Notes: generated from the sequence alone by a model not told the origin. 64,000 bases of DNA from Thioalkalivibrio paradoxus ARh 1 (GCF_000227685.2 NZ_CP007029.1:242047-306046); one strand, 5' to 3'. Counted from the stretch's first letter, positions 37,079 to 47,615 are shown. A program made the numbers and translations.

Positions 37079-37678
37079 ATGACCGATCAACGCGAGACGA
37101 GGCAGCGGATCGTCGACAGCGCCTGCGACCTGATCCACCGCCGCAGCTACACAGCCGTGGGCGTCGCCGAGATCTGCGCGCAGGCCCGCACCCGAAAGGG
37201 CAGCTTCTATCACTTTTTCCCGAGCAAGCAGGACCTCAGCCTGGCGGTGATCGACGAGCTGCGGCGGATCCTGGACGAGCAGGTCCTGTCACCGTCGTTC
37301 GGACGCGACCTGCCGCCGCTGCGGAGGCTGGAACGCTTCGTGGACCATCTCTGCGGTTTTCAACAGGGAGCGATGGCTGCGATGGGCCGGATGCCCGGGT
37401 GTCCGTTCGGCAACCTGGCGCTGGAGCTCGCCACCACCGACGAGGTCATCCGCCGCCGGCTCGAGGTCGTGTTCGCGGCCATTCGGGCGCGTTTCGAGCA
37501 CGTGATCGAGGATGCGGTCGCGATCGGCGAGACGGGTCCAGTCGATGTCCGGGCGACCGCCGAGGCGATGCTCGCCTACATGGAAGGCATGCTGATGCTG
37601 GCCAAGACCGCCAACGACCCGGCGGTGATCCGGCGCCTGGGACCGGCGCTGGTCCAGATCCGCATTCCCCCGGGCTGA
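37079..37678 (+). CDS. TetR-family transcriptional regulator
   Basis: A 199-residue repressor. The N-terminal helix-turn-helix (RQRIVDSACDLIHRRSYTAVGVAEI, RKGSFYHFFPSKQDL) is typical TetR_N; the C-terminal part (GCPFGNLALELATTDEVIRRR) resembles the TetR_C_11/AcrR subgroup. ATG 37079 follows 198 bases from the divergent PIMT/tolC genes, so it may regulate them. The ligand is unknown. Confidence 0.9.
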   Translation: MTDQRETRQRIVDSACDLIHRRSYTAVGVAEICAQARTRKGSFYHFFPSKQDLSLAVIDELRRILDEQVLSPSFGRDLPPLRRLERFVDHLCGFQQGAMAAMGRMPGCPFGNLALELATTDEVIRRRLEVVFAAIRARFEHVIEDAVAIGETGPVDVRATAEAMLAYMEGMLMLAKTANDPAVIRRLGPALVQIRIPPG

Positions 37679-37735
37679 GGCCTGGCGCTGCCACGCCGCG
37701 GCGAGGGTGCGCACGATGGCCGCGGAATCCCGTTC

Positions 37736-38980
37736 TCAGTTGGGCCCGTCCGGGGCCTCGTCTCGTAGCGCGAGTGCGGCGATGGCGCGGATGCGCGCCC
37801 GGCGCAGCGCGCTGCCCAGGGCTGCACCCTGCAGCCCTTCCCGGGTGAGCGGTTCGGCGGATACGCCGGCGGCCGCACGGGCGGCCCGGCGTACCGCATC
37901 GGCCTGTGGGTAGGGCCGGGCGGCGAATCCGGTGCGACCGCGGAAATCGGCCTCGACCGCCAGCAGGAACGGCTCCAGGCCTTCGGGCCGGCGCAGCGCA
38001 TCGAGACCCTCCAGCAGCTTCAGCACCGTCGCCGGCCGTAGTTCGAACACGCGGTGCACCAGACCGTGGTGCCGCGCGACCTTGATCGCGAGGTCGCGAT
38101 AGCGCTTCGGGATGCGCAGGCGCTGAGCCAGTTCCCGGATCATCTGCACGCCGCGTTCCTCGTGGCCGTGATGGCTGGGCAGGATCTCGGCTGGGGTCGT
38201 GCCCTTGCCGAGATCGTGCACCAGTGCCGCGAAGCGCACTTCGGGGCTGGTGCTGAGCCGCGTGGCCTGCTCCAGCACCAGGAAAGTATGCACGCCGGTG
38301 TCGATCTCCGGGTGGTAACGCGGCGGTTGCGGCACCCCGAACAGCCGCGCGAGTTCCGGGAACAGCGCCGCCAGTGCTCCGGTGGCTTGCAGCACCTCGA
38401 AGAATCGAAGCGGGGCGGGACTCGACAGCGCCTTCTCGCACTCGGCCCAGACGCGTTCGGGAACCAGCGCGTCGACCTCGCCGCTGTCCACCAGTTCCCG
38501 CATCAGGGTCTCGGTCTCGGCCGCGATGGTGAAGCCGAACGGGGACAACTGCGCCGCGAGCCGCGCGACCCGGAGCAGACGCACCGGATCCTCGGCAAAG
38601 GCGGGCGACACGTGCCGCAGTACGCGCGCCCGCAGGTCTGCCTGGCCACCGTAGGGGTCGATCAGCCGGCCGTCGGCGGCCTCGGCGATGGCATTGATCG
38701 TCAGGTCGCGGCGTGCAAGATCCTGTTCCAGCGTGACCTCGGGTGCGGCATTGAAGCGAAACCCGCGATAGCCCTTCGCAGTCTTGCGCTCGGTGCGCGC
38801 CAGTGCGTACTCCTCGTGCGTCCGCGGGTGCAGGAACACCGGGAAATCGCGTCCCACGGGGCGGAAACCGCGCGCTTTCATATCGGCGGGAGTGGCTCCG
38901 ACCACCACGTAGTCCCTCTCGCGCACCGGCCGCCCCAGCAGGCGGTCTCGCACGGCTCCGCCGACCAGGTAGGTCTCCAT
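37736..38980 (-). CDS. cca: CCA-adding enzyme (multifunctional, with HD domain)
   Basis: This tRNA nucleotidyltransferase builds or repairs the 3' CCA. The 414-residue protein starts at ATG 38980 ([19 protein letters not shown]). The nucleotidyltransferase head has [16 protein letters not shown] and [12 protein letters not shown]; the neck and body follow; the HD phosphohydrolase domain shows [12 protein letters not shown] and HHGHEERG, giving phosphatase and phosphodiesterase activity as in E. coli. Both tRNA genes in this window already encode CCA, so repair is the main expected use. Confidence 0.95.
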   Translation of the reverse strand: METYLVGGAVRDRLLGRPVRERDYVVVGATPADMKARGFRPVGRDFPVFLHPRTHEEYALARTERKTAKGYRGFRFNAAPEVTLEQDLARRDLTINAIAEAADGRLIDPYGGQADLRARVLRHVSPAFAEDPVRLLRVARLAAQLSPFGFTIAAETETLMRELVDSGEVDALVPERVWAECEKALSSPAPLRFFEVLQATGALAALFPELARLFGVPQPPRYHPEIDTGVHTFLVLEQATRLSTSPEVRFAALVHDLGKGTTPAEILPSHHGHEERGVQMIRELAQRLRIPKRYRDLAIKVARHHGLVHRVFELRPATVLKLLEGLDALRRPEGLEPFLLAVEADFRGRTGFAARPYPQADAVRRAARAAAGVSAEPLTREGLQGAALGSALRRARIRAIAALALRDEAPDGPN

Positions 38981-39012
38981 GATGCCGGGCTTCTCGATCC
39001 GGGAGCGGCGCG

Positions 39013-39954
39013 CTACTGCCGGGTCCCCGTGCGCAGGCGCTGCATCCGGGCCTGGTGGCCCTCCTGGCCGAGGTAGGCGGGGGCAACGGCCTCGAGCAGC
39101 GTCGGGCAGGGCAGGGTCTCGCCGGTGCAGACGCTGTCCACCGACAGCGACGCGAGGTTGTCGCGCGACAGCGGCTTGCCCGGAACGAACTCGAACACGG
39201 TGGCCTGCAGTCGGCCGGCCCAGCCAGGCAGCGGCACGATCGGCCGCCGGCGCCGGGTCAGGCGCGCGGTGTAGCGCACGAGTTCGCGCAGCGTGTAGCT
39301 GCGTGGGCCGCAGAGTTCGAATCCCTTGCCGAAGGTCGACGGATCGTCGAGGCAATTCACGAAGTGATCGGCGACATCGCCGACGAAGACCGGGGCAAAG
39401 CGGGCATCGGCGCGTGCGAGCGGCATGAACGGCGCGATCCTGAGCAGCCCGGCAAAGCGGTTCAGGAAGGAATCCTCGGGCCCGAAGATCACCGAGGGAC
39501 GGAACACCGTGACCGGGAATGCGCTGGCGGCGAAGACCGCGCGTTCGGCGTCGGCCTTGCTGCGCAGGTAGTGGCTCGGCGGATCGGGCATGTCCGCCTT
39601 CAGCGCGCTCATCTGCACGAAGCGGCGCACGCCCGCGGTAGTCGCGGCGGCCAGCGCTTTCTCGGTCAGCTCGGTATGGGCTTTCCGGAACCCGGATCCG
39701 TCGCGGCCTTGTTCGTTCAGGATCCCGACGAGGTTGATGACCGCATCGGCCCCGGCAAAGAAATCTTCCAACGTGGCCGGATCGTGCGGGTCGCCCGAGG
39801 CAAGGGTGACCTCGGGCAATACCTTCAGATCGCGATGGCGTTCGGGGTGGCGCGTCAGGATGCGCACGGCGACGCCCCGGTCGGTCAGGCGCGCGACGAT
39901 GTGGCGCCCGACGAAGCCGGTGCCCCCGAGGATGCAAACACTCTTGATCGACAT
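39013..39954 (-). CDS. NDUFA9-like NAD(P)-binding epimerase-family protein
   Basis: A 313-residue Rossmann-fold protein of the NDUFA9 (complex I accessory) family. It shows the dinucleotide site [55 protein letters not shown] (Ser/Tyr-X3-Lys site), and the [18 protein letters not shown] stretch. The activity of bacterial members is unknown; NAD(P) binding is expected. It is 33 bases upstream of cca and probably co-transcribed with it. Confidence 0.88.
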   Translation of the reverse strand: MSIKSVCILGGTGFVGRHIVARLTDRGVAVRILTRHPERHRDLKVLPEVTLASGDPHDPATLEDFFAGADAVINLVGILNEQGRDGSGFRKAHTELTEKALAAATTAGVRRFVQMSALKADMPDPPSHYLRSKADAERAVFAASAFPVTVFRPSVIFGPEDSFLNRFAGLLRIAPFMPLARADARFAPVFVGDVADHFVNCLDDPSTFGKGFELCGPRSYTLRELVRYTARLTRRRRPIVPLPGWAGRLQATVFEFVPGKPLSRDNLASLSVDSVCTGETLPCPTLLEAVAPAYLGQEGHQARMQRLRTGTRQ

Positions 39955-40066
39955 GCTGTGCAGAACCTTTTCCCGGAATCGCTTGACGTGCCTTTCTATA
40001 CTACCGTGCATCGATCACCGCGACACGCGCCGCATACCGGCGGTGGACCCGACGAGGTGGACCGGC

Positions 40067-41434
40067 ATGGATGAACTGATCAGTGTGAACCCCGCGACGG
40101 GGGAGCGCATCGGCGCGTATCCGGTGCTGTCGGCCGGCGCGCTGGAGGCGTCGCTTGCCCGGGCGGAGGCCGGTTTCTCCCGTTGGGCGGCGGTTCCTCT
40201 GGGCGAGCGCGTACAGGCGCTGGAGCGCCTGGCGGCGCTGTTGCGGTCGCAGCAGCACGAGCTGGCCCGGCAGGTGACCGCCGAGATGGGCAAGCGCTTC
40301 GCCGAGGCGCGCGCGGAGGTCGAGAAATGTGCATTTGCCTGCGATTACTACGCTGCCCAGGGCCCCGGTTTCCTGGCCGACGAGACGGTGGATACGGCCG
40401 CCGGGCGTTCGCTGATCGCCTGGCACCCGCTGGGGCCGATCCTGTTGGTGATGCCCTGGAACTTCCCGTACTGGCAGGTGCTGCGGCAGGCCATCCCTGC
40501 GACGTTGGCGGGCAACACCGTGCTGTTGAAGCACGCGGCGAACGTGCCCGGCTGCGCGGCCGCGCTCGAGCGAATATTCCGGGAGGCGGGGTACCCCGAG
40601 GGCGTATTCGGGAATCTGGCCATCCGCTCCGGCGCGGTCGCCGGGGTGATCGCCGATCCCCGGGTGCGGGGCGTGAGCCTCACCGGGTCCGAGGGCGCCG
40701 GGCGCGCGGTCGCATCCGCCGCCGGCAAGGCGTTGAAGAAGACGGTGCTCGAGTTGGGTGGCTCCGATGCCTTCATCGTGCTCGCCGATGCGGACCTCGA
40801 TGGGACCGTCGAGCAGGCGCTGCGGGCACGCTTTCAGAACAACGGCGAAACCTGCATTGCCGCGAAGCGCTTCATCGTCGAGGCGGCGGTCGCCGACGAT
40901 TTCGTCGCAGGGCTGCAGGCCGGGATTGAGCGGATGAAGGTCGGCGATCCGATGGCGCAGGACACCGATCTCGGTCCGCTGGCGCGCGCGGATCTCTGTG
41001 ACGAGCTGCACCGCCAGGTGACCCGCAGCGTGGCGGCCGGCGCGGTCTGCCGCACGGGCGGTCAGCGCCTCGAGCGCCCCGGTTTCTACTATGCGCCGAC
41101 GCTGCTCGACCGCGTGGTGCCGGGAATGGCTGCGTTCGAAGAGGAGACCTTCGGGCCGGTGGCCGCGGTCACTCGCGCGGCCGATGCGGACGAGGCGGTT
41201 CGCCTCGCCAACGCGTCCCGGTACGGGCTCGGCGGCAGCGTGTGGACCCGGGACCGTGCGCGCGGGGAGGCGCTGGCCCGCCGCCTGGAATGCGGCTGCG
41301 CGTTCGTGAACGGCATCGTGCGCAGCGACCCACGACTGCCGTTCGGAGGGATCAAGGACTCCGGCTACGGACGCGAGCTCGGGCTGCTCGGCATCCGCGA
41401 GTTCGTGAACGCGAAGAGCCTCTGGATCGACTGA
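40067..41434 (+). CDS. NAD(P)-dependent aldehyde dehydrogenase (succinate-semialdehyde type)
   Basis: A 455-residue ALDH. The MDELISVNPATGERIGAYP opening and the short N-terminus match the GabD/Sad-type subgroup. It has PWNFPYWQVLRQAIPATLAGNTVLLKHA, the catalytic Glu in ELGGSDAF and the catalytic Cys in NNGETCIAAKRF, then EETFGPVAAV and FGGIKDSGYGREL. ATG 40067 lies 113 bases from the divergent NDUFA9-like gene. The natural substrate may be succinate semialdehyde, but this is inferred from family resemblance. Confidence 0.9.
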   Translation: MDELISVNPATGERIGAYPVLSAGALEASLARAEAGFSRWAAVPLGERVQALERLAALLRSQQHELARQVTAEMGKRFAEARAEVEKCAFACDYYAAQGPGFLADETVDTAAGRSLIAWHPLGPILLVMPWNFPYWQVLRQAIPATLAGNTVLLKHAANVPGCAAALERIFREAGYPEGVFGNLAIRSGAVAGVIADPRVRGVSLTGSEGAGRAVASAAGKALKKTVLELGGSDAFIVLADADLDGTVEQALRARFQNNGETCIAAKRFIVEAAVADDFVAGLQAGIERMKVGDPMAQDTDLGPLARADLCDELHRQVTRSVAAGAVCRTGGQRLERPGFYYAPTLLDRVVPGMAAFEEETFGPVAAVTRAADADEAVRLANASRYGLGGSVWTRDRARGEALARRLECGCAFVNGIVRSDPRLPFGGIKDSGYGRELGLLGIREFVNAKSLWID

Positions 41435-41615
41435 AGGTGCGAGCTAGGGGCAACCGCGCACGAAACCGGCCGCCACCCGCGCGCCGGCATGGGTAGCGGC
41501 ATGGCCGGCTGGCCGGGCGAACCGCCAACGGAACACGCTGCGCGCTTCGGCTTCGGCTTCGGATGGGTGCCCGGCGATCGGAAGCGGAACCGGCGAGCCA
41601 TGTCGCCGGCTACGC

Positions 41616-42602
41616 TCAGCCGCCGGTCATCGACATGAAGCGCAGCACCTTCTCGGGCTTTTCGCGGAACTCGTGCCGCTCGGGCTTCAGCGCGATCGCT
41701 TCGCGAATCGCGTCGTCGATGTCCGCATCCGAACACCCCGCGCGCAGGCGAGGCCGCAGTTGCAGGCTGTGTTCGTTGCCAAGGCAGGTGTAGATCGTGC
41801 CGTCCACCGACAGGCGCACGCGGTTGCAGGTCGCGCAGAAATGCTGCGAGATCGGCGTGATGAACCCGATGTGCAGATCAGTGCCGGCCACCTGCACGTA
41901 GCGCGCGGGTCCGCCCCCGGGCATGACCCCGGGCAGCAGGTCGAAGCGGCGCGCGAGACGTGCTTTCAGGTGCTGCAGGTCGACGAAATGCCCGCTGGCC
42001 TCGCGCCCGGTGTCGCCCATCGGCATGGTCTCGATGAAGCGCAGCGTGAAACCGTGCTCGAGGCAGAACTCGACCATGTCCTCGGCTTCGCCGTCGTTGA
42101 TGCCGCCCATCATCACCATGTTGATCTTGATCGGGCGGAAACCCGCCGCCTTCGCGGCCATCAGGCCGTCGAGCACCTTTTCCAGCTTGCCGCCGGTGAC
42201 CTGCCTGAAGACCCCGGGTTTCAGCGAGTCGAGGCTGACGTTGATGCGCCGAACGCCTGCGTCGTGCAGTGCCCCGGCCTCGCGCGCCAGCCGGGTCGCG
42301 TTCGTCGAAAGGGAAATATCGTCGACCCCGGGCAGCGCCGACAGGCGTCGGGCCAGAGCCGGCAGATTCCTGCGCACCAGCGGCTCGCCACCGGTCAGGC
42401 GGATCCGCCTTGTGCCCAGCCGCGCGAACGCCGCCATCACCCGCTCGAGTTCGTCGAATGTGAGCCAGTGCCCGGGTTCCTCGAAGTCGCGGAAGCCGCG
42501 CGGCATGCAATAGAAGCAACGCAGGTCGCAGCGGTCGGTGACCGAAACCCGCACGTATTCGATCCGGCGGCCGAAGGGGTCTGTCAGCGCGTGATCACTC
42601 AT
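41616..42602 (-). CDS. moaA: GTP 3',8-cyclase MoaA
   Basis: A radical-SAM enzyme starting molybdenum-cofactor synthesis from GTP. The 328-residue protein has the N-terminal cluster motif CDLRCFYC, LTGGEPLVRR, and the C-terminal cluster cysteines CATCNRVRLS and CLG. It ends in the essential Gly-Gly tail (SMTGG). ATG 42602 gives the standard MSDHALTDPFGR start. The cofactor is required by SoeA in this window; other moa genes are not seen here. Confidence 0.95.
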   Translation of the reverse strand: MSDHALTDPFGRRIEYVRVSVTDRCDLRCFYCMPRGFRDFEEPGHWLTFDELERVMAAFARLGTRRIRLTGGEPLVRRNLPALARRLSALPGVDDISLSTNATRLAREAGALHDAGVRRINVSLDSLKPGVFRQVTGGKLEKVLDGLMAAKAAGFRPIKINMVMMGGINDGEAEDMVEFCLEHGFTLRFIETMPMGDTGREASGHFVDLQHLKARLARRFDLLPGVMPGGGPARYVQVAGTDLHIGFITPISQHFCATCNRVRLSVDGTIYTCLGNEHSLQLRPRLRAGCSDADIDDAIREAIALKPERHEFREKPEKVLRFMSMTGG

Positions 42603-42772
42603 GGCATTCAAGAATAGTCGGCATTCTGTGCGACACCAGTTCCCGGAAGAGGTACCACCGTACTTCCCACCCCTACCGGCTCCGGGACGGATCGCGTATA
42701 GTCGCGACCGGCTCCCGCCGGAGCGGGGCACGGATTTCTTTTCGCTTCAATGGCATACAGAAGGAGAATGGG

Positions 42773-43981
42773 ATGGCTAAGGTTTTGATCGCCCAGGGCG
42801 GGGGCCCGACGGCGGTAATCAATCAGTCGATGGTCGGTGCGGTGCTCGAGTCGCGCAAGTTCAACAACGTCGAGCTGGTCTATGGCGCGTTCCACGGCGT
42901 GCGCGGAATCGTCGACGAGGAGTTCCTCGATCTGACCCAGGAAACGACGCACAACCTGGAGATGGTCGCGAACACGCCGTCGTCGGCGCTGGGCTCGACC
43001 CGCGACAAGCCCGACCTGAAGTACTGCCAGGAGATCTTCAAGGTCCTGCAGGCGCACGAAATCAACTACTTCTTCTACATCGGCGGCAACGATTCCTCGG
43101 ACACGGTGCGCATCGTCAGCGAGGAGGCCCGCAAGGCCAACTACCCGCTGCGCAGCGTGCACATCCCGAAGACGATCGACAACGACCTGGTCGAGAACGA
43201 CCACACTCCCGGATTCCCGTCCGCCGCGCGCTTCGTGGCGCAGGCCTTCATCGGCGCGAACCTCGACAACAACGCGCTTCCGGGCATCTACCTTGCGGTG
43301 GTGATGGGGCGGCATGCCGGCTTCCTGACCGCTGCCTCGGCGCTGGGCAAGAAATTCCCGGACGACGGCCCGCACCTGATCTATCTGCCGGAACGCGTGT
43401 TCGACGTGGACAAGTTCCTTGCCGACGTCAAGGCGACGATGGACCGCTACGGTCGTTGTGTGATCGCGGTCAGCGAAGGCATCCACGATGCCGACGGGGT
43501 GCCGATCGCGGTGAAGCTCGCGAAGGACGTCGAGAAGGACGCCCATGGCAACGTGCAGCTGTCCGGCACCGGCGCGCTGGCCGACATGCTCTGCGACGAG
43601 ATTCGGACCAAGCTCGGGGTCAAGCGGGTGCGCGGCGATACCTTCGGGTACGTGCAGCGCTCGTTCATCGGCTGCGTATCCGACGTCGACCAGCGCGAGG
43701 CGCGGGAAGTCGGCGAGAAGGCGGTCCAGTACGCGATGTGGGGTGACAGCGACGGTTCCGTCGTGATCGACCGTACCGGTTTCTACTCGGTCGACTATCG
43801 GCTTGCACCGCTGGAGCTGGTCGCCGGCAAGACCAAGGTGATGCCCGACGAGTTCATCTCCGAGTCCGGCACCGACGTGACCGATGCCTTCCGGCTGTAT
43901 CTGCGGCCGTTGCTGGGCTCGGGCATGCCCGATGCCTATCGCCTGCGCCAGAACCTGGTGTCGAAGGTGCTGGGGGGCTGA
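42773..43981 (+). CDS. pfp: Pyrophosphate-dependent 6-phosphofructokinase
   Basis: A 402-residue reversible kinase. The motif IGGNDSSDT carries Asp at the position that is Gly104 in ATP-dependent E. coli PfkA, and PKTIDND carries Lys at the Gly124 position; both mark PPi use. The opening AQGGGPTAVINQSMVG and VMGRHAGFLTAASAL fit the family. ATG 42773 follows AAGGAG at 6 bases. In autotrophs such enzymes also work on sedoheptulose 7-phosphate and can save ATP in the Calvin cycle, which suits the prkB gene here; that role is inferred. A strong terminator follows. Confidence 0.93.
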   Translation: MAKVLIAQGGGPTAVINQSMVGAVLESRKFNNVELVYGAFHGVRGIVDEEFLDLTQETTHNLEMVANTPSSALGSTRDKPDLKYCQEIFKVLQAHEINYFFYIGGNDSSDTVRIVSEEARKANYPLRSVHIPKTIDNDLVENDHTPGFPSAARFVAQAFIGANLDNNALPGIYLAVVMGRHAGFLTAASALGKKFPDDGPHLIYLPERVFDVDKFLADVKATMDRYGRCVIAVSEGIHDADGVPIAVKLAKDVEKDAHGNVQLSGTGALADMLCDEIRTKLGVKRVRGDTFGYVQRSFIGCVSDVDQREAREVGEKAVQYAMWGDSDGSVVIDRTGFYSVDYRLAPLELVAGKTKVMPDEFISESGTDVTDAFRLYLRPLLGSGMPDAYRLRQNLVSKVLGG

Positions 43982-44085
43982 ACTCCCCCGGGCGGATCTT
44001 GGGGCGACGGGCAGGGTGCCCGCAGCCCCAGGGCCGCGTGGTCGGGCGAGCAGTCGCGGCGGGGCCGCGCACTCCCCCTCCCGGG

Positions 44086-44117
44086 CCCTCCCCCGCTTGC
44101 GGGGGAGGGTTTTCCTT
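44086..44117 (+). terminator. Rho-independent terminator after pfp
   Basis: CCCTCCCCC / GGGGGAGGG form a 9-bp stem with a 6-base loop, followed by TTTTCCTTTT. It sits just before the convergent adk stop. Confidence 0.9.
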
Positions 44118-44783
<666 letters not shown>

Positions 44784-44944
44784 TCAGCGGGTGGTGAATA
44801 TGGTATGGTTCCGGGCCCGTTCGGCCCGGCGCACTGCGGGGCGGTACAGTACAGGGTCTGCAGTGGCAGGCACAAGGCTCACGTGCGCAACGGCCAGACG
44901 AGCGCCGCCGTTCGCGCCCCTAGCACGAGGTTGCGACCCGATCC

Positions 44945-46111
44945 ATGCAAGCAGGTCCACGCGAAATCACCACCCCGTTCCGCCCGATCCCGCTGGAAAT
45001 TCCGGAGGGGATGAAACCCAACGAGTTCTTCAACAGCACCGAGAACCTGGCGGATCTGGTGCACAACAACGGCCTGCTTGCGAATCCGGAAAACCTGCTG
45101 CTCTACCGCAAGGCGCTGGGGCACAGCAACGAGTTCGATTGCTCGATCATCTACAACACCTCGAAGGTGATTCTGGATCCGCTCGGCCGCCCGGTGCGGC
45201 GCACCCAGGTGCTGGGCCCGGTGCGGCATGTCTGGAACCGGATGAACGGGGTCCTGATCGGGTACATGTTGGAGCGGTACCCGGACCCGGCGGATGCGCT
45301 GGTGCTGGCTGGTGAGGCGAGTCTGGATGCGACCTGGCCGCTGACCGCGCCCGGGGTGCCGAGCATCCGGATGCTGCACAACCATTTCATCGTGTTCCCG
45401 ATGGACGAACTGCGGCAGGCACGGCTCGCCGACCCCTCGAACCCCAACCTGACCGACGGTGGTCAGCACAGCCTGTTCCAGCAGTACATGCGCGATGTCT
45501 ATCGTGAATTCTTCACCCGGGCGCTGGAGCTGGAGATCCTGAAGCCGGCCGCGGACGAACATGCGCGGCTTGACCTGACCGGGTATCCGCAGGGGCTTCC
45601 GAGCTGGGAGATCCAGGGCGGCGCCGAGGCATTGCAGGACATCCGCTTCTGGCGCGAGTACGACGCGATCCTGAAGGGCTTTCTCGACTTCTACCGCACG
45701 TTTTTCTCGCAGGTCTCGACCCGCAACGCGCCGATGCCCGCGGACGTGCATTTCCCGCATCATGTCGAGGAAGTGCTGCTGTTCAACAACGACTTCCTGA
45801 AGACCGCAAAGAAGGTCCGCGACCGCTGCATCCACGACGCGCGCTACGCCAACGCGATCCGCTGGCAGCCGGCGTTCAAGCAGCTGATCTACCGCAACGA
45901 CGACGGCCGGCTGATCGTGACCATCAGCCAGAACTCGATCGGCAACGCGATCACCGAGCTGCTGGGCGTGGTGGTCAACCGGGTACCGGACGCCGCGGCC
46001 TACGAGCGCAGCGAGCCGGCGCTGATCGAGAAACTGCTCGAGGTGCGCCGGCGCCTGATCGAGGCCGACCTCGGCGACGGCATCGCCACGGACTACTGGC
46101 CGGCCAAGTAG
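44945..46111 (+). CDS. Unrecognised conserved-looking protein (388 residues)
   Basis: A soluble 388-residue protein with no signal peptide or membrane segment. The ATG at 44945 begins MQAGPREITTPFRPIPLEI. Aromatic- and His-rich stretches include SIRMLHNHFIVFPMDELR near 140 and FPHHVEEVLLFNND near 260. The HNHFIVFP stretch recalls the His-rich active-site strand of HIT/GalT nucleotidyltransferases, a weak resemblance only. The end, DGIATDYWPAK, is repeated in a decayed copy 450 bases downstream. It sits between adk and soeC, within the sulfur-oxidation region. I cannot assign a function. Confidence 0.8.
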   Translation: MQAGPREITTPFRPIPLEIPEGMKPNEFFNSTENLADLVHNNGLLANPENLLLYRKALGHSNEFDCSIIYNTSKVILDPLGRPVRRTQVLGPVRHVWNRMNGVLIGYMLERYPDPADALVLAGEASLDATWPLTAPGVPSIRMLHNHFIVFPMDELRQARLADPSNPNLTDGGQHSLFQQYMRDVYREFFTRALELEILKPAADEHARLDLTGYPQGLPSWEIQGGAEALQDIRFWREYDAILKGFLDFYRTFFSQVSTRNAPMPADVHFPHHVEEVLLFNNDFLKTAKKVRDRCIHDARYANAIRWQPAFKQLIYRNDDGRLIVTISQNSIGNAITELLGVVVNRVPDAAAYERSEPALIEKLLEVRRRLIEADLGDGIATDYWPAK

Positions 46112-46200
46112 CCTGGCGGCCCGGATCTGCGCTGTGCCGGCGCAGGGCGCGGGGCGGAGTTATACTGACCACAGGATACCGGTTCCCCTGGGGCGGCCTG

Positions 46201-46413
46201 ATGACGGACGTGGTACTGGAACATCTGAAGGCGATCCGCACGAAGCTCGACGATCACGGTGAACGGCTCAGCCGGATCGAGACCCGGCTGTCGTCGATCG
46301 AACAGACCATCGGCAGTCTGTACGCGTTGTCGGGCAGCGACCGGGAAGCGGCGCACTCGCTGACCCGGCGCATCGAGCGCATCGAACAGCGGCTCGAACT
46401 GATCGATCGTTGA
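46201..46413 (+). CDS. Small coiled-coil protein
   Basis: A 70-residue frame, ATG 46201, reading MTDVVLEHLKAIRTKLDDHG and continuing with heptad-patterned helices (RLSRIETRLSSIEQTIGSL, RRIERIEQRLELIDR). It is highly charged, with no membrane segment, and is predicted to be a short coiled coil that self-associates. I do not recognise a named family. It lies between the 388-residue gene and its decayed copy. Confidence 0.7.
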   Translation: MTDVVLEHLKAIRTKLDDHGERLSRIETRLSSIEQTIGSLYALSGSDREAAHSLTRRIERIEQRLELIDR

Positions 46414-46421
46414 AGTCCGGG

Positions 46422-46562
46422 GTGCCCCAGGAATGGGGAGATCCCTTGGCGCCGGCGTTCAAGCAGCGGATCTACCGCAACGACGACGGCCGGCTGATCG
46501 CGACCATCAACCAGGACTCGATCGGCGACGGCATCGCCACCGACTACTGGCCCGCGGGGTAG
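46422..46562 (+). pseudogene. Truncated, internally deleted copy of the 388-residue gene's 3' end
   Basis: The frame reads PAFKQRIYRNDDGRLIATIN, then QDSIGDGIATDYWPAG and a stop. It matches two separate parts of the 44945-46111 product: PAFKQLIYRNDDGRLIVTIS QNSIG and, about 60 residues later, DGIATDYWPAK. The DNA is close to identical across both. The middle is missing, as if deletion occurred between similar sequences at IGN and LGDG. A GTG at 46422 could start a 46-residue product, but no clear ribosome site is seen, so a relic is the simpler reading. Confidence 0.75.
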
Positions 46563-46614
46563 CGCGGGCCAGGAAGCATTGGAAATGCGCGCCTGCCCCC
46601 GCCTCCAGACAGGG

Positions 46615-47598
46615 TCAGGCGACCGACTGGTAGTAAAGGTTCTGCGGGTGGTTCGCTTGGGCGAAGAAGAACCAGCGCTCGGCGAGCAACCCCAGATACT
46701 GCACCGCGAACGCGGCGGCCAGCACGGGGGTCGCGTCTACCGTCATCAGCGTAGCGAGCGCCAGCAGCAGCACCGGGATCGCGAACACGCCGATCAGGAA
46801 CGCCCATTTCATTGCGCGTACGAAGCCGGCGGAGCGGTGGTGGAAGAACTCGCGGGTGTTGAACGAACCGCCCATGAAGCCCTGCGACTTCTGCACGATA
46901 TGCGGGTGCTTGACGCCGATCGCGGTCTGCAGCGACGAGATCGGCTTGATCCGGGCGTTGCGGATCAGCGAGGCGGTGCGGCTGACCAGCGCGAGCAGCG
47001 TCAGGATGATCGCCCAGCCGGCGAGGAAGGACACCAGGTCAGTCTGGGCCCAGGCGGCGTAGGCGGCGGCCAGCGTGAAGCCCGACGCGCCACCCAGCAG
47101 CGTGTAGTTCACCACGGTCAGCGGCGAATGCCATTCCTGCAGGAACTTCACCGCCGCGTAGATCATCGCGGTGCTCAGAAACAGCGCGAACGCGAGCAAT
47201 GCACCGAGGGCGCCGAGCAGCACCGTGGCCAGCACGTTGTACCCGCCGGGTAGCGTGCCCAGCGACGGGTTGAAGCCGGTCCAGTGCGCGAGCCCGTACA
47301 GGAACACGACGGCCATGAACGCCGGCAGCACGATCACCTCGCGCGACAGCCACGAGGTGCGCCATTTGGTCGCCGTGCGCCATGCGCGCTCCGGGCGCCC
47401 GAGATGAAAGAACGACGCGAACAGACCCAGCAGCAGCAGCGCCAGCGCCAGCAGGCTGCCATGAGCGTAGAACTCCGGTCCCTGACTGGGCACGAGCTCC
47501 AGCAGGCCGTAGGACTCGACCGTAAACAGCGCCAGGAACAGTCCCTGGCCGGCGCCGATCAAGGTGGTGAGGAAGATGACCGAGAAGGCAGGATGCAT
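46615..47598 (-). CDS. soeC: Sulfite dehydrogenase membrane subunit SoeC
   Basis: A 327-residue DmsC/NrfD-type anchor with about eight or nine membrane segments, opening HPAFSVIFLTTLIGAGQGLFLALF. It would hold SoeAB at the cytoplasmic face and pass electrons to quinone. The conserved FHLGRPERAW and the loop WRTSWLSREVIVLPA are typical of the DmsC family. It lies 17 bases after soeB. Together with the cytoplasmic SoeA it makes the direct sulfite-oxidising enzyme known from Allochromatium. Confidence 0.93.
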   Translation of the reverse strand: MHPAFSVIFLTTLIGAGQGLFLALFTVESYGLLELVPSQGPEFYAHGSLLALALLLLGLFASFFHLGRPERAWRTATKWRTSWLSREVIVLPAFMAVVFLYGLAHWTGFNPSLGTLPGGYNVLATVLLGALGALLAFALFLSTAMIYAAVKFLQEWHSPLTVVNYTLLGGASGFTLAAAYAAWAQTDLVSFLAGWAIILTLLALVSRTASLIRNARIKPISSLQTAIGVKHPHIVQKSQGFMGGSFNTREFFHHRSAGFVRAMKWAFLIGVFAIPVLLLALATLMTVDATPVLAAAFAVQYLGLLAERWFFFAQANHPQNLYYQSVA

Positions 47599-47615
47599 GA
47601 TCAGTTCGTCCGTGG

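Noticed and set aside
46422..46562. The 46-codon frame as a real small gene
   Set aside because: Its content is two pieces of the 388-residue protein joined by a deletion, with no clear ribosome site; a relic explains it better.
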